NCBI GenBank assembly: GCA_037957365.1
Contig: JARHVA010001425.1
Location: 2,074,501-2,138,500 of the forward strand
DNA from: Torreya grandis
Taxonomy: Eukaryota > Streptophyta > Pinopsida > Cupressales > Taxaceae
Length of the DNA stretch: 64,000 nt
Reading direction: 5' to 3'
Within the stretch, counting starts at the first letter, position 1. Each line of letters begins with the position of its first letter. The notes beneath the pieces are model-generated. The model ran no database searches. It saw nothing but the letters and a program-made list of their open reading frames with translations, and was not told the origin of the DNA. Both the position numbers and the translations under genes were made by a program. Shown here in pieces: positions 1 through 11,370 of this stretch.

Positions 1-470
1 TTTCCTCTACATAACATTCACCAACTTGTTGATCTTATACCATGCCACAATATGTTGTCTCTCATGGGTGGATTCTTGGGTTATAATCAGATTTTGATTG
101 CCCCTAAAGATCAATATAAAACTATATTTATCACCCCATTATGGAATTTTTGTTATAGAGTCATGCCCTTTGGTCTTAATAACACTAACACAACCTACCA
201 ACATGCCATGATCTATATTTTCCATGATCTTATTCATACAATCAATAAAGACTATGTGGATAACCTTCTTGCGAAATCCAAGCTTTGTAAAGATGATTTG
301 GCTATTCTCAATATTATCTTTGATCAACTTATCCACTATCACATTTTACTTAATCTCAAGAAATGTATTTTTGGGGTCTTATCGGGAAAACTCCTTGGAT
401 TCATCATTTCCCTTTGAGGAATTGAGGTCAATCTAGCCAAAATTAAAACCATTATTGATATCCTAACTCT
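1..470 (+). pseudogene. pol: Reverse transcriptase remnant of element A
   Basis: An open stretch at 52-417 encodes the palm and fingers of a Ty3-type RT: the GFLGYNQI region, the RVMPFGL block, a YQHAM segment and the catalytic box. The box reads Y-V-D-N at 253-264 where family members have Y-V-D-D. The change of the second catalytic Asp to Asn fits one G-to-A transition and would abolish polymerisation. A stop follows at about 415, after the GKLLGFIISL segment, and the thumb continues with frameshifts towards 620. Elements C (FVDD) and E (YVDD) keep both Asp residues. Confidence 0.85.
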
Positions 471-599
471 AACCAATCTTAATAAACTCTATAGTTTTTA
501 GGAGAAGCTTCAATCCATTTGTTGCTTCATCTCCTAGCTCTCTGATTGGTGTTCACTCTTCCATCACCTCTTGAAAAAGGACATCTCTTTCAAGTGGAA

Positions 600-1010
600 T
601 GTTGATTGTTAAAATACCTTTGATGTAATGAAACGGTACCTTTTGTGTCCACCTATCCTCACACATCTTTATGACAACCAACCTTTCTACCTTTACATAT
701 CTACCACTGACCATTCCCTAAGGGCAATTCTTGCTCATCAGGATGAACAATGCAAAGATAAATCCATCTATTACATTAGATGTACACTTGTTGAGTACAA
801 GACTCGATACACACATAATAATAAATTATGCTTGGATCTAGTCTTTGTGGCCACCAAACTTCACCACTACCTTCTTAACCATAAAACATTTGTCATAACT
901 AATACTAATCTACTCAAGTACATACACTCTAAACCAAACCAAAACTTGTGTATGGCTAAGTGGCTCATGCTTCTAGCTAAGTTTGACCTTGAGTTTCTCT
1001 AGAAGAAATC
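600..1010 (+). pseudogene. pol: RNase H remnant of element A
   Basis: The open stretch 628-1002 (124 aa) matches the RNase H part of Ty3/gypsy pol: a FYLYISTTDHSLRAILAH segment (strand with the catalytic Asp context), a YTHNNKLCL-VF segment with the usual Tyr-Thr/Glu region altered, then HHYLLNHKT and LLKYIHSKP, which precede the domain end. It follows the RT thumb and precedes the second RNase H. The usual E-K-x-C-L residues are partly changed, and stops bound it on both sides. It is a relic, not an active enzyme. Confidence 0.8.
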
Positions 1011-1109
1011 AATCAAGGGGAAATTCATTTTTGACCAATTGGCCAATGCACCCCTTAAAAATAACCAACCTCCTCCTCTTGTGTTTCTAAATGAGTCTAT
1101 TACAATCCT

Positions 1110-1420
1110 ATCTCAAGCAAATTTCACCAATCAGGTAACCATGTTTTTTTATGGTTTTAAATTTCATCATGGTGGGGAAGTCGGTATCATCCTTATCCAC
1201 TTATCAATGAACCACTCCCTTTATCATATAAACTCAAATTTTAATGTACTAAAAATGTGGCTGAGTATAAATCCCTAGTGATAGGCCTCCAAACTACTTT
1301 AGCCTTGGGAGTTAGAACAATCAATATCTTTGGTGACTCCCAACTTGTGGTCAACCAAGTCACTAACATTTATAGTGTAATAATGAGGTTTTACACCTAT
1401 ATAGGAAACTAGTTACAAAT
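1110..1420 (+). pseudogene. pol: Second (archaeal-type) RNase H domain remnant of element A
   Basis: From about 1123 the reading gives a TNQVTMFFYGFKFHHGGEVGII stretch (an altered D-G-S-x(n)-G-G-G start). After a frameshift near 1255 it continues through AEYKSLVIGLQTTLALGVRT (about 1264) and INIFGDSQLVVNQV (about 1321). An N-M-A-E-Y-E-A-L type helix followed by a G-D-S-Q-L-V strand is characteristic of the extra RNase H of Tat-lineage elements. The same block recurs at 24510-24760 in C and 61480-61720 in E. Decayed. Confidence 0.75.
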
Positions 1421-1639
1421 ATTTTATCACCATTCAAACACTACCATATTCAAACCACCCCATGATCTACCAACAAATTTCCTAATACCATAGCTTTGAT
1501 CACCTCTCAAATCCTGTCAACACCCTCAAACTCCAAATTATCAGTCATTAACCATCACCTCATCGAGCCTTCCTACACCAAATTAGACTCTCTAACCATA
1601 TTTAGTGTGGAGGAGATCCTACCTAGCCTTTGGTATTAA

Positions 1640-2885
1640 CAAAATTTTAACTACCTTCATCTTGGTATAGTTCCCTCTGACCTCTCTCAGAATGCCCATC
1701 GACTATTTATCTAGAGCACCTCCTATTATACCATTCTAGGTGGAATTCTCTACAAGCATGGTTTTGATGGAATCCTATTCTATTTCCTTCATATTCTATA
1801 ATCCTCTCATGATATTAAATAGACACATGAGGGTATCTATGGGGGCCACTTTAGTGGACTCACTATCACTAAATACATCTTCTATCTAGGTTATTACGAG
1901 CCCACCCTTAACCAAGACTGTTGTGATTATGTGAAAAAGTGTGTCAAGTGTCAACAACATGCTAATTTACATCACACACCTAACAATAATCTTCATGTTT
2001 ATATAGAATTTTGGCCCTTTTCATAATGGGGTCTATACTTTATTGGTGAAATCAACCCCCATTCTTCACAATGACATCATTCTATCATTATGACAATCAA
2101 ATAGTTTACCAAATGTGTAGAGGCTATTCCTCTTGTCCCAATGAAAACTTAAAATATTATCAAATGTATTACCCACCATATCATCTACCATTTTATTGTT
2201 CCCCATAAGATCATCATTGATAATGGCAAATATTTCAAAAAAACAAGTTTAAGGCCTATGTGATGTATTTAGTATTAAACTTAGATTTTCATCACCTTAT
2301 AGCCCAAAATCAAATGGACAAGCTAAATCCTCTAAAAAAACCCTTAACAACATGCCTAACAAAATGGTTAATGCCTCAAGTCAGGATTGGCATGTGTATA
2401 TCCCTTTTACCTTATGGGCATATCACACTAGCATCCAAACTCTTATAGGTGATAAGCTTTTTTATCTTGTTTTTGGAGCCAAGGTTATATTTCCTCTTGA
2501 AGGCTAAATACATTCTCTTTGCATAAATTTGCATGACCTTGTTTCAAAAAATAATTATCATCAAGAATGTTTTGCTCAGCTTAAGCTACTTGATGAGAAT
2601 TATTTGGTCACTCTTTCCCATCATTGTGTCTATCAAGAACAAATAAAATGATCCTATAAAAAATACCTAAAAGTCCAAAAATTCAACATTAGAGATCTTG
2701 TCGTCAAGGAAAACCAACATGTAACTAATATGGAGAAAATCAAAAGGGGCAAATTTACTTTAATTGGCTTGGACCCTACATCATTACCCATAAGTATGAA
2801 TTAGGAGCTTATAATTTGTCCTCACTCAAAGGCAAACTAGAACTTGAGACTCTCAATGATTCAAATTTACATCCCTTTTATTGTT
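1640..2885 (+). pseudogene. pol: Integrase remnant of element A
   Basis: The zinc-binding HHCC part is visible at about 1817-1960 (H-E-G-I-Y-G-G-H, then C-V-K-C-Q-Q-H). The core follows with a WG-x-FIGEINPH segment near 2025, the KIIIDNGKYF block (catalytic Asp-Asn-Gly) near 2215, and the region after the catalytic Glu down to about 2450. The C-terminal part has a GPYI-I-H-KYE-GAY-LSSLKGK segment (about 2780-2850), as in Tat integrases, and ends with an N-LHPFYC stretch and a stop near 2886. Many stops and frame changes occur; the longest open piece is only 62 codons. Confidence 0.8.
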
Positions 2886-3179
2886 AGATAGGGATCACAA
2901 TCATCATTTATCTAACTTAAGATCATCCCTTGAAATGACATTCATTTCCATGTTTCTAGGGGTAATTAACTAAAATTGAATCATGTGATTATCCATCATA
3001 ATTATAGCCTAATATTGAATTATGGGTACCATGGCTATATCTAAAACATGATTTTTGTAGTACTTCCCATCTCTTTGAGATTATTTCCTATGGTTGTTGT
3101 CACCTATACCTCTTTTTCACCTACTGACCCTTCATGTCAACTTAGTTTTGCCTTCATAAAGGTAATCCATTGAGTATGT

Positions 3180-3425
3180 ATGGGAAAGTCTATGTTAAGT
3201 AAAATCAAATAAAATCAAAAGCAATAAAAAATAGCAAAAAAAAATGATGGGTCATCCTTAGCATTCACAAACTACTCCCTTGAAGGATAGATATTGAAAA
3301 TCCTCTAAAATTGCCAAATGTAAGGTGGACTACTCCCTTGAAGGATAGCTATCAAAAGAATTTAAACTAATCACATAAACTTAGACCACTCCATTGAAGG
3401 ATGGTTGAGTAAATCATTAGTCAAA
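3180..3425 (+). repeat. Triple short motif after pol in element A
   Basis: After a stretch rich in A and CAAAA, the motif ACTCCCTTGAAGGAT occurs at 3274, 3332 and (as ACTCCATTGAAGG) 3388, spaced 58 and 56 bp. The same three-copy arrangement occurs at the equivalent place in element C (about 26615, 26673, 26728) and element E (about 63628, 63685, 63739). Conservation of motif and spacing between copies that are otherwise badly decayed marks it as an ancestral part of the family's 3' region. Function unknown. Confidence 0.8.
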
Positions 3426-4449
3426 GCCAATAATTTCCTAGAAGCTTCCCACATTGATCAACTTCCCTGATCCTCAAGCAAAAGCAAAAGTAAAATCAAA
3501 AGAAAGAGCAAAATAATTTTGAAAGCTACAATCAGCTTTCATAATAGCAATAATTTTGGAAAGCCACAATTGGCTCTCCTTAGTAGACTTTTCACATTGA
3601 TCAATCTACACTTTATATATGGACATAGACTCATTTATACTACCTCTTTTGACACCTATAGAAAGGGCATACTAGCCTCACTAATGATTCTAGTTTCACC
3701 CATTCTCCCTCCACATATCATATGCATAGGAATATGAGCATACTTGACACAATGTAATCCAGATCCCTATCTATCAACATAAGCATGCTAATGTGAAGCA
3801 TTAGAAAGGTTTATTTTCACTAAGCCAATCCACCTTTGGGTTTCATGTTGATCTTTACCAATGAAAGGGCATTGTGTTCCTTTTCTTATCTTTTATTAGT
3901 TTATGTAGGCCTATCACTATGCGCATGAACATTATGAACTCTATCAACAATCAATGACATCTATATATCAATAAGTCAAACATAATGTAAACATATCATA
4001 GCAAACCATGAGCATCACTCACATCATATACTCTTATAATCATGTCATTACACCATCACAAGCATAAAACAAATCAATGAGAAAAACATTAGGGCATATA
4101 CCATTTCCCATTTCACCTATATAACCATAAATAAAACCATAACATGTATCCATCCATAACATATCCTTTCATAACCATGAGCATATTTAGATTATCATAT
4201 CTAACTTTCTAGCATCACATGCCTAAGATACTAAGTGAAACATCATAAGTATGAACCAAAACCATAAGCCATAATCACAAACCATAAGCAACTATCATAT
4301 ATAACATCATAAGCATCCATCATATACATAAAATCATCATAAAATAATACATGTCATGATATATCAGGTTCTCTCAAAAACATATACATCTTACTACATC
4401 AGCACATAGGCCAGTAACAAAATAATACATCAAAAAATAATATCTCAAC
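3426..4449. other. Non-coding 3' region of element A, CAT/ATC-rich
   Basis: No coding signal. A short open stretch at 3519-3737 lies in this region but has no recognisable domain and is not conserved in frame in C or E. From about 3950 to 4470 the sequence is low-complexity, dominated by CAT, ATCA and ACCATA words. An expanded relative lies at 27300-28120 in element C. Confidence 0.55.
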
Positions 4450-6125
4450 ATAATCATGAACTAAACCACTACCATTGGCCCCATCTATACCTACACTTGT
4501 ACATAATGGTGGTTCCCATGATACCCTTGCCTATCCAAATATCATAGCCCACTGAGCTAGAGTAGCTATTAATTCCCCATTAACCAACCTCACTCTATAC
4601 TCTACATACCTCATAGCCTGGGGTAGCTACTCTAATACCATTACCTCATAATATCTAAGCTTTGCCATGGTAGCTAGATAGCATACTTAAGGTACTATGT
4701 TTGGTGGCCCTCTTAGTACCACTGTACCTACCACAACCCTCTATCTGAGTAGATATTTCTCACCTATAATGGTGGTGATCTAACCCTGTAATGCTTGAAT
4801 TTGGCCTTGTAATGTGGCCACCTATCCTTGTAGAGCCTATACTTGATCATTAACTATGACTAATGCTACCCCTACTTATACAATCTAACCAGCTAGATCT
4901 ATGGAAATCAGTGCTACCACTCTATCATCTCTACCCACATCTATAGCTACATAAATATGTTGGTACCAAACCATGTATCCATCTATGTATCCTACATCAT
5001 CTATGAGATCTTTAACATGAAGCTCCTCAAATCCACCATCTAAAATTATCTAAACAGGTTGAGGCACTAATAACTGAACCTCTATGTCCTATCTCTTATA
5101 CTATGGATGTGGACTTGGTATACCTTGTAACAATCTAAACTAGTGTCACACTCAACTAAAGGGAATCAAATCAACCTCACCCTCTTAGTGGCCCACTATC
5201 TACTTGTAACTTTGAATAATGAGGGTTTCCCTCCTATAGCCTAGATAGATAGGAAATTATAGGTATGGTCTCCATGTGATGTTTGTAGCTACTAATCCCC
5301 TTAATATATCCCTAAACCACTCAACAATCATGTACTCTACCTTTGGCCCCTAATGCATCATAGTCATCCCTTCACCTCATAAATCGAATAGAAAACTCTA
5401 TTTATGTGTACCCAACCCATAGTAATCCCATAGGCCTCAAAACCTAGATGTGCTCGTAAGCCCAATAGTGCAAGACCATACCCACACTAACACCATACCT
5501 CTTGTGGTGCCTAAATCCCCATAGATCTCTATAGATCTAAACCAATAGTACTAGGAACCAACCAAAAAGTGTCTTCCCTAGAAATAGCTCAACCAAAACT
5601 ATTAGTAGTACATAAGGGAATCTCCCACTACTAGAATCTAGGAGCTTAAAGTAAGTAACTATGATCATCAATATCATCATCATCAGTCTCCTCTCCTTAG
5701 GATACCTCTTGTATAGACTATATAGATAAACCCTCTAGAGTGCCAATAGACATGATCACTATCATCTCCATATAAATACTCAACATACTCATCCTACTCC
5801 TCTTCCTCCATCTAGTAGATCACCTTGACACATAGTAGAAGTTGAGTGATCCTATGGACATCCTCTAGGAGAATAGTCATCTCTTCAGTCAATAACAAGA
5901 AGGTATTAGTAGTAAGATCCGATATCTTAATGAGTGTTACTATCATAGATTCATCCCTAGGCATGTGTTGGTAGTGCCTCATTCTTCCTATCCCTACTAC
6001 CTCCATATGTGCCCAATCATTCACAGTCATTCCCTCAAGCAACATAGGTAAGATTCATGGCACACGATCATGCATCTGTATCTACTTTTGAGCCTACATC
6101 AAATCAAAATGCTTAGCTTAGACCC
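4450..6125 (-). pseudogene. Antisense plant mobile domain (PMD) gene remnant in element A
   Basis: Read on the minus strand, 6045-5812 is open and contains the characteristic PMD start: a W-A-H-M-E/GIGRMRHYQHMPRDE segment, a LI-K-x(6)-TNTFLLL stretch, then the E-M-T-I-L-L-E-D-V-x-R-I-T signature. Further pieces follow in broken frames, including YMIVEWFRDILRGL and NITWRPYL (about 5320-5250). These match the W-R-P-Y region near the end of PMD proteins. PMD (aminotransferase-like, MAIN/MAIL type) proteins occur both as host genes and inside transposons. The gene runs against pol and its start faces the 3' LTR. It is decayed but clearly homologous to the minus-strand copy in C and the plus-strand copy at 9163. 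Confidence 0.75.
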
Positions 6126-7750
6126 TAATTGGTCTCATCTACCATATCTTTTAAATCCACCCCGAAACCTAACATATTTGACATCACCATAACCATAACC
6201 CATTTACCCCTTACACCCAACCTAGTTGACTGAACTTTAGGACTAGTCACTTATTTTAACCCTAACCATTAGAATCTAGGTCAAATCCAAGCCTAAGCCC
6301 TAAACACCTTTAAAAACCCCACCCTATTATTGTTAACCACTATTGGTCATTCTAACTACCAAAGTTTAGGGACCCATAGTTATTAGGGTGTTGACCATCA
6401 ATGATCAAACTTGATCATCGATGGTCACCTTTGGGTATTCCATGGTTAAAATTTCTAAACCTATTAGGACCTAAAATAGGAAACAAATTCAAAAACACTA
6501 CCCTACATAGAATCCATAAATAAACATGCTACCCAAATCACCTACCCACCCTATCAATTTGATTCTCTACCCACCCCATTTTACCAAAACCCCTAAAACC
6601 CTACCTAGGGCATGCAAGCCCAAATAGCAAATTTATAGACCCTCCCTCTATGAAAACACAAGAAAATGAAAATCAAAACTATCTACCAATTAAGTGCACC
6701 CCCTACCTCATTTCTCAACATCTTCCATGGTCTAAGCCCTCAAGTAAGTGCTTAGCCATGTCCTTAACTCCCTACATCCTAGACCCATAGACTTTAACAC
6801 ATGCCTCTAGCCAATGAGCAACATCCACCTCATCATGCACCCTCCTCACAAACCACCAAAATTGCCTAGAGCTTAGTCAAACAAATCCCAATAGTAAAAT
6901 TGAAAAATTAACTATTGTTTTTTAGTTTTACCCCCAAACTTTTAGGGTTTCCCCTAACCGTTGGTGGTCAGGGTGACTGTCAATGGTCACCTTTTGGGGA
7001 CCCTAACCATCAATGGTTAGGATACCCTTAAAACCCACTTTTCACCTTTTACTTGTAATTTCCCAATTTCACATAATTTACATTAGACTCTTGCCTACTT
7101 TGGAAATTCCTTTCCCTCACCTACCTGACCACCCCATCACCTCACCATTAGTCTCTTTTTGCCCATTTTACATGTATTTTTGTCACTTTTTGCCTGATCC
7201 TTTGACCATAATGATAACATTGCCATGTTAACCTTTTTGCATTTTACACCACCTCATGCATACTGATTCACTTTTGTCTCACCAGGAGCACTTCTTACCT
7301 TGGATACTCATGACACTTAACCCATTTGTGTTTTCCCCAAGAGCACTTTATACCTTGGATACCCATTGGATACATAGATATCACTTAGGAGACTTATGTT
7401 TAAGAGTGTTCCCAACCACTATGCCTATAGGTGGTCACATAGTTCACTCATCACTTTTCCTTCTTATTATTCACCCATAATTTTTACAAACATTAACAAC
7501 CTCATCTATGCACAATCTTAGTTGTCACACCTTTCATCACATTTTGTGCACATATGTGCATCTCAAATGCCTGACCTCATATCACCACCTAGTGACTCAC
7601 CATCTACCACTTATCAAATGCATCCCCACTTCAACTTCACCTCATCAACTCTTATTTTGAGTGGGAACACTTCCTCCCACTCTTGGGGAACCCAAAACCT
7701 TGACCCATACTCTATTTTTATTTTGTAACTCATTCACATAAGCCATATAA
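6126..7750. promoter_or_regulatory. Region upstream of the antisense PMD in element A, with palindrome clusters
   Basis: No supported gene; short open stretches at 7013-7728 have no domain. Two clusters of degenerate palindromes of the form ACCATCAATGGT / GATCATCGATGGTCAC occur at about 6340-6440 and 6955-7022. They lie upstream of the antisense PMD start and on the way to the LTR. Equivalent clusters lie at about 30225-30355 and 30885-30960 in element C. A promoter role for the antisense gene is inferred from position only. Confidence 0.45.
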
Positions 7751-7765
7751 TAAAAAGAGGCAAAA
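7751..7765 (+). promoter_or_regulatory. Polypurine tract of element A
   Basis: TAAAAAGAGGCAAAA immediately precedes the TGTAGACA start of the 3' LTR. Element C has TAAAAAGGATCAAAA at the same place. Purine-rich tracts here prime plus-strand DNA synthesis in LTR elements. Confidence 0.75.
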
Positions 7766-9123
7766 TGTAGACACCATTAATTTACACACCTATGATTCTA
7801 TATGTGGAAGTATCCCTAAAAGTACCCATAGACCCTCTTAGGACCAACCTACACCTATCAAGCCTAAACCAACAAATCTACACTTAGTTACACCTAACTA
7901 ACCCTAACCTATAAGACCCTATTCCTATAGACCCTAACCATCAATCATTTAGGTGACCATCAACAATCAACTTTAAGAACCCCTAACCATCAACGGTCAA
8001 GATCCACCTCTTCACCAAGAGCATGCAAGCTCTACAACCCTTTTGTAAATATAAACATGTCTAATTTGTGTTAAAAGCCTTTGCATGCATAAATTATATT
8101 TAGATGACCTAGTTACACCTTCAATTCCACCTCTTGCTTATGCCTATAAGAGAGAGAGGCTTGGGAGGTCAAATACAACTAAAATAATTATCAGCTCAGG
8201 CATTTAGGAGTTTTTTTATAGGTCAATCAAATCAATCAACATCATACACATTGTCAAGCATTATCAATCATCTTATTGAGGATCAACTTATCATCGTCTC
8301 TCAACCAAGCTTTTAGGTACTATTACTCTACTAAAATTAATCTAGATTCCACCAATAGGTTAACCACATCAACCACCCACCCAATCAACTTCTAATGAGA
8401 CAAGTGATTGTTTGTTAATATTCACATATTTCTATTTCATTTTGTAATCAATTTATCCCTTGCCTAACTCGTAAAATTCATCTAAATAATCTCATAATCT
8501 TCTATTGATCAAACCCAAAATTCTAGAATCAACCATTGATAGTTAGACCCCAACCATATATGGTCAGGCATAACCACTAATGGTCACCCCAATTGTCAAT
8601 GATCACTTATGGAAATAAAACTAGTAAGCTGATTTCACCCACCTACACCTAATAAAATCCACTTTTCTATGTTTTTGACCACTCACAAACCCACTTATGA
8701 TTTTCTAAAGCATACTCTAATCCATTAGTACTAGTATTAATTAGTTGATCACTAATTAGATCATTTATATTCTATTTTTCTAACAATATGTCATGTATTT
8801 GATTTTAATACCTTTGATTATCGATGCAACTAACTTCTTTCTAGTTTATCAATTTGATTGTTTAAAATGTGTGGATTGATAGCCCCTAAGGAAGCTTTTG
8901 CTTCTAAAATCTAGCTATTGCTAGGCAATCCACCCAAATATCTATCTAAAAACAAGTTTTATTTAGTTCTTTCTTATCTATAGGTCTTTTTCTCAAGCTA
9001 AAGAGAATCTCTTCACAGTCTTCTAATTCAATACATGCACAACGAAACATGGTTTTCAACCACACCCATATCAAGTTTCTTTTCTTTCTTTATTAAAACT
9101 TAAGTGAAAATTTACATGAAACA
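7766..9123 (+). repeat. 3' LTR of element A
   Basis: Starts TGTAGACACC and ends near GAAACA at 9123, about 1358 bp. It aligns in order with the LTRs of C (15375-16712) and E (53205-54587). Shared landmarks are the start, a TATA-like TATAAG at 8144 followed by a purine-rich GAGAGAGAGG, and a GTGTGGATTGATAGCC block (8869). The pre-terminal CAAGCTAAAGAGAATCTC segment (8993) and the AAGTGAAAATTTACATGAAACA end also match. Palindrome clusters lie at about 7935-7995 and 8530-8610. The sequence after 9123 does not match the primer-site region of C or E, so this is the 3' end of the element. Confidence 0.85.
8144..8160 (+). promoter_or_regulatory. Putative TATA box of LTR A
   Basis: TATAAGAGAGAGAGGC lies 378 bp into the LTR. 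The LTRs of C and E have TATAAAAAGAGA followed by GAGG at matching positions (15705 and 53579), so this is the likely core promoter. Not experimentally shown. Confidence 0.5.
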
Positions 9124-9245
9124 CATTTAATTTGAGATTCAATGTTTTTTTATCTAGAGAATATGTCAAGGAGATGAGGAGCTAGTTTGACCCGATATGA
9201 GGAGGCAGAGGCATGGATTTAGGTTATAGGGAGGTAGTTAACTTG

Positions 9246-9293
9246 GTAAGGAGCCTATACTATTTCCTTTTATTATTATTATTATTATTATTA

Positions 9294-9328
<35 letters not shown>

Positions 9329-9600
9329 ATATATACTATTTTCAACAATAAATTGATAATTTTAAGGCCTATTTGGGGATATTTGTACTACCATCCTTAT
9401 ATGGGCACTACTATCTAGGACCTGGCACTAGTGTCTAAGATATGGTGCTACTATCAAACACTACTATCCTATATACAATGCTAGTGTCCAATAGGTCTAA
9501 CTTGTAATACTTTTTTTGTTGACTAGATTCTAATTTCTATTGTTATCTATTGATTTTTGATTTTGTGTTTTTGATGCTTGATTTAGTTCTACATTTTTAG
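9246..9600 (+). other. Apparent intron of the element F PMD gene
   Basis: Begins GTAAGG and ends CTACATTTTTAG after a T-rich tract. Removing these 355 bp joins two stretches that are both in the PMD reading frame; a Trp codon is split TG/G across the junction. It is AT-rich and contains the (ATT)n tract at 9270-9333. An intron would survive retrotransposition if the gene runs antisense to the genomic RNA, which fits this setting. Confidence 0.6.
9270..9333 (+). repeat. (ATT)n microsatellite
   Basis: About 21 near-perfect TAT/ATT units with one GTT interruption, inside the apparent PMD intron. The purity contrasts with the decayed surroundings, so expansion is recent. Confidence 0.95.
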
Positions 9601-11370
9601 GTTGATACACATATGAGAGAGTTTTAGACTAGATGAATTATGGAGACCCTATGGGGTCTACCCTTATTATATGTTGTGATGGTCATACTTGAAAGAGTAG
9701 GTTTTAGACATGTGGCATTCCTAAATCCTATGCCCTAAGATAAACACATGATGACTACACTCTATAAGAGATGGGATGTCGGTACCTGTATATTCTATTT
9801 ACTAATTGGGGAGATGACTGTTACCCTAAAGGATGTGTTTAAGATTTTGAAGCTACCTATTTCTAGATGGAGATCCATATTATATAAGGAGATATGTGTT
9901 CAAGCTATATATTAGGCTTTGAGGTATTTCTATGCTATAGATGTAAAGAATCATTATATAGGGAGCCATAATAATATACTATTGACATTGATTATCACTA
10001 CTAAGGTTTTGTGATTGCATAAGTTCTTAGCTATTTTATTAGCTTTATTTATGATTGTAGATAGGAGTAGGATATCAATATCCTATAGGATACATGAGAT
10101 AGTGTAAGATATAGAGGAGTATGATACTATATATTTGTGGTTCAAACAATACTAGCCCACCTATACAAGGACATACCATTTCATGCAAGAAATGTGTGGT
10201 AGAGGGATTGGATCATCTACATTATTACACTCTTCAGTGTATGAGAAAATAATAGTGAGTATGTTGATGTTGCCTTTATGAGATGAATGGGCCCAACTGT
10301 AGTTATTTGTAAAGAGGTGGATTGGGATGGCTTGTATGCCTAAGAGGAGCACAATATAGTGTTTTCATGTTTTAGATAGTTTGATCATCGAGGACATTAT
10401 CTAGAGGCTCTATAGGGGATATGAGGGATGGCCTAAGGATGGTACTTAGCTTAGAAAGATTTGAGTGAGTTATTGGTTGTATGACCATTGGGTCAATATG
10501 TATGAGTATTTGTAATATAAGTGGGTTATGTGATAGTTTGGTATGGTTCAAGATGTGCCCTTAACACCAATGGTGTGGTTGAGGAGTTTTTAGTCTCCTA
10601 CAAGGCTAGGTAGTAGGCCTAGGCCATAGACTACTAATTTAGCCCCCATTCCTTTGATAGATCAGGATCATGTGATTGACATACCAAATGTAGAAGATGT
10701 AGGAGTCACTAATGCCTATACATCATGGTAGAGAGTTTATATATGGGAACATCTATTTATGAGAGGTGGGATTATCATAGAGGATGTATTGGAGATGGAT
10801 CCCCTTAAGGTTATCAATGGTAGGTTTTTATAGTATGTTTCTACATTGTCTGTATTTGATTACTCATTAACTTGGTTGGGATTCTAATTTATTATGTGGG
10901 TATGTGTACATTTAAGTGATGATGAGTACTATGAGACTACCATTGATTTTTCACTCTATATATTGACATAGAATATCCCTGATGATGTCATAGAAGATGG
11001 ATTAGTAGAGAGGGGAACTAATGTTGTCAATATTCATGCTCATTTATTTGATCAAACTATGATAGCTATGGTGGCATATACATGAGATATTCTAGATAGA
11101 GATGAGGTATGCATGGAGTTTCTTAGATGGACCATGTGCATACATGATGCTCTAGGTGGGGCTAATAGTTAGATAGTGAATGACACATATATATAATGAG
11201 AGCATGTGTAGTGTATGGTTGAGCTAGGTATGTATCATGATAGAGAGAGTATATGTAATTACCGATCTATGTCATAGAAGGAGAGCAAAGCCTCTAATTA
11301 TATCATGGATATGTTTGAGAGTGAGAGTAAGGGGGTTGGTCTGATTAACCATGTCTACATTATTGAGTGA

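Larger units (their letters stand above)
1..9123 (+). mobile_element. Tat-lineage Ty3/gypsy element A, 3' part (5' end outside window)
   Basis: The window opens inside a pol gene in the order RT, RNase H, second RNase H-like domain, integrase. A 4.9-kb non-coding/antisense region, a polypurine tract at about 7751 and a 3' LTR starting TGTAGACACC at 7766 follow. Domain order and the second RNase H are hallmarks of the plant Tat (Ogre/Retand) lineage. Every domain is broken by stops and frameshifts, so the copy cannot act on its own. The 5' LTR, gag and protease lie outside the window, so age and target duplication cannot be read. Confidence 0.85.
9163..11370 (+). pseudogene. Plant mobile domain (PMD) gene with apparent intron, plus strand, in element F
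   Basis: Exon 1 (9163-9245) begins ATG and encodes MSRR, a stop, then a LTRYEEAEAWI segment. Exon 2 from 9601 continues in the same frame: ELWRPYGVYP (about 9637), LYKRWDVGTC-F and the signature IGEMTVTLKDVFKILKLPI (about 9799-9855). Next come VLDSLIIEDII...RLYRGYEGWPKDG (about 10370-10440) and VWLRSFQ-like and LGSRPRP segments (about 10575-10625). The frame runs on to about 11370 with roughly 20 stops, mostly TAG or TGA at positions explicable by transitions. This is the most readable PMD in the window. It runs opposite to the minus-strand gag at 12250-14722, so, as in A and C, the PMD is antisense to gag. What lies upstream was probably displaced by element A. Confidence 0.75.

Noticed and set aside
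3950..4470. Possible CRISPR-like or satellite array in the CAT-rich tract
   Set aside because: No regular unit or spacer structure; only word bias. The genome is also clearly plant nuclear.
7013..7728. Three neighbouring plus-strand ORFs before the 3' LTR of A
   Set aside because: Proline/histidine-rich translation of C-rich DNA; not conserved in element C at the same place; no domain.
9270..9333. Microsatellite considered as an origin or regulatory element
   Set aside because: A plain (ATT)n expansion inside an AT-rich intron explains it.
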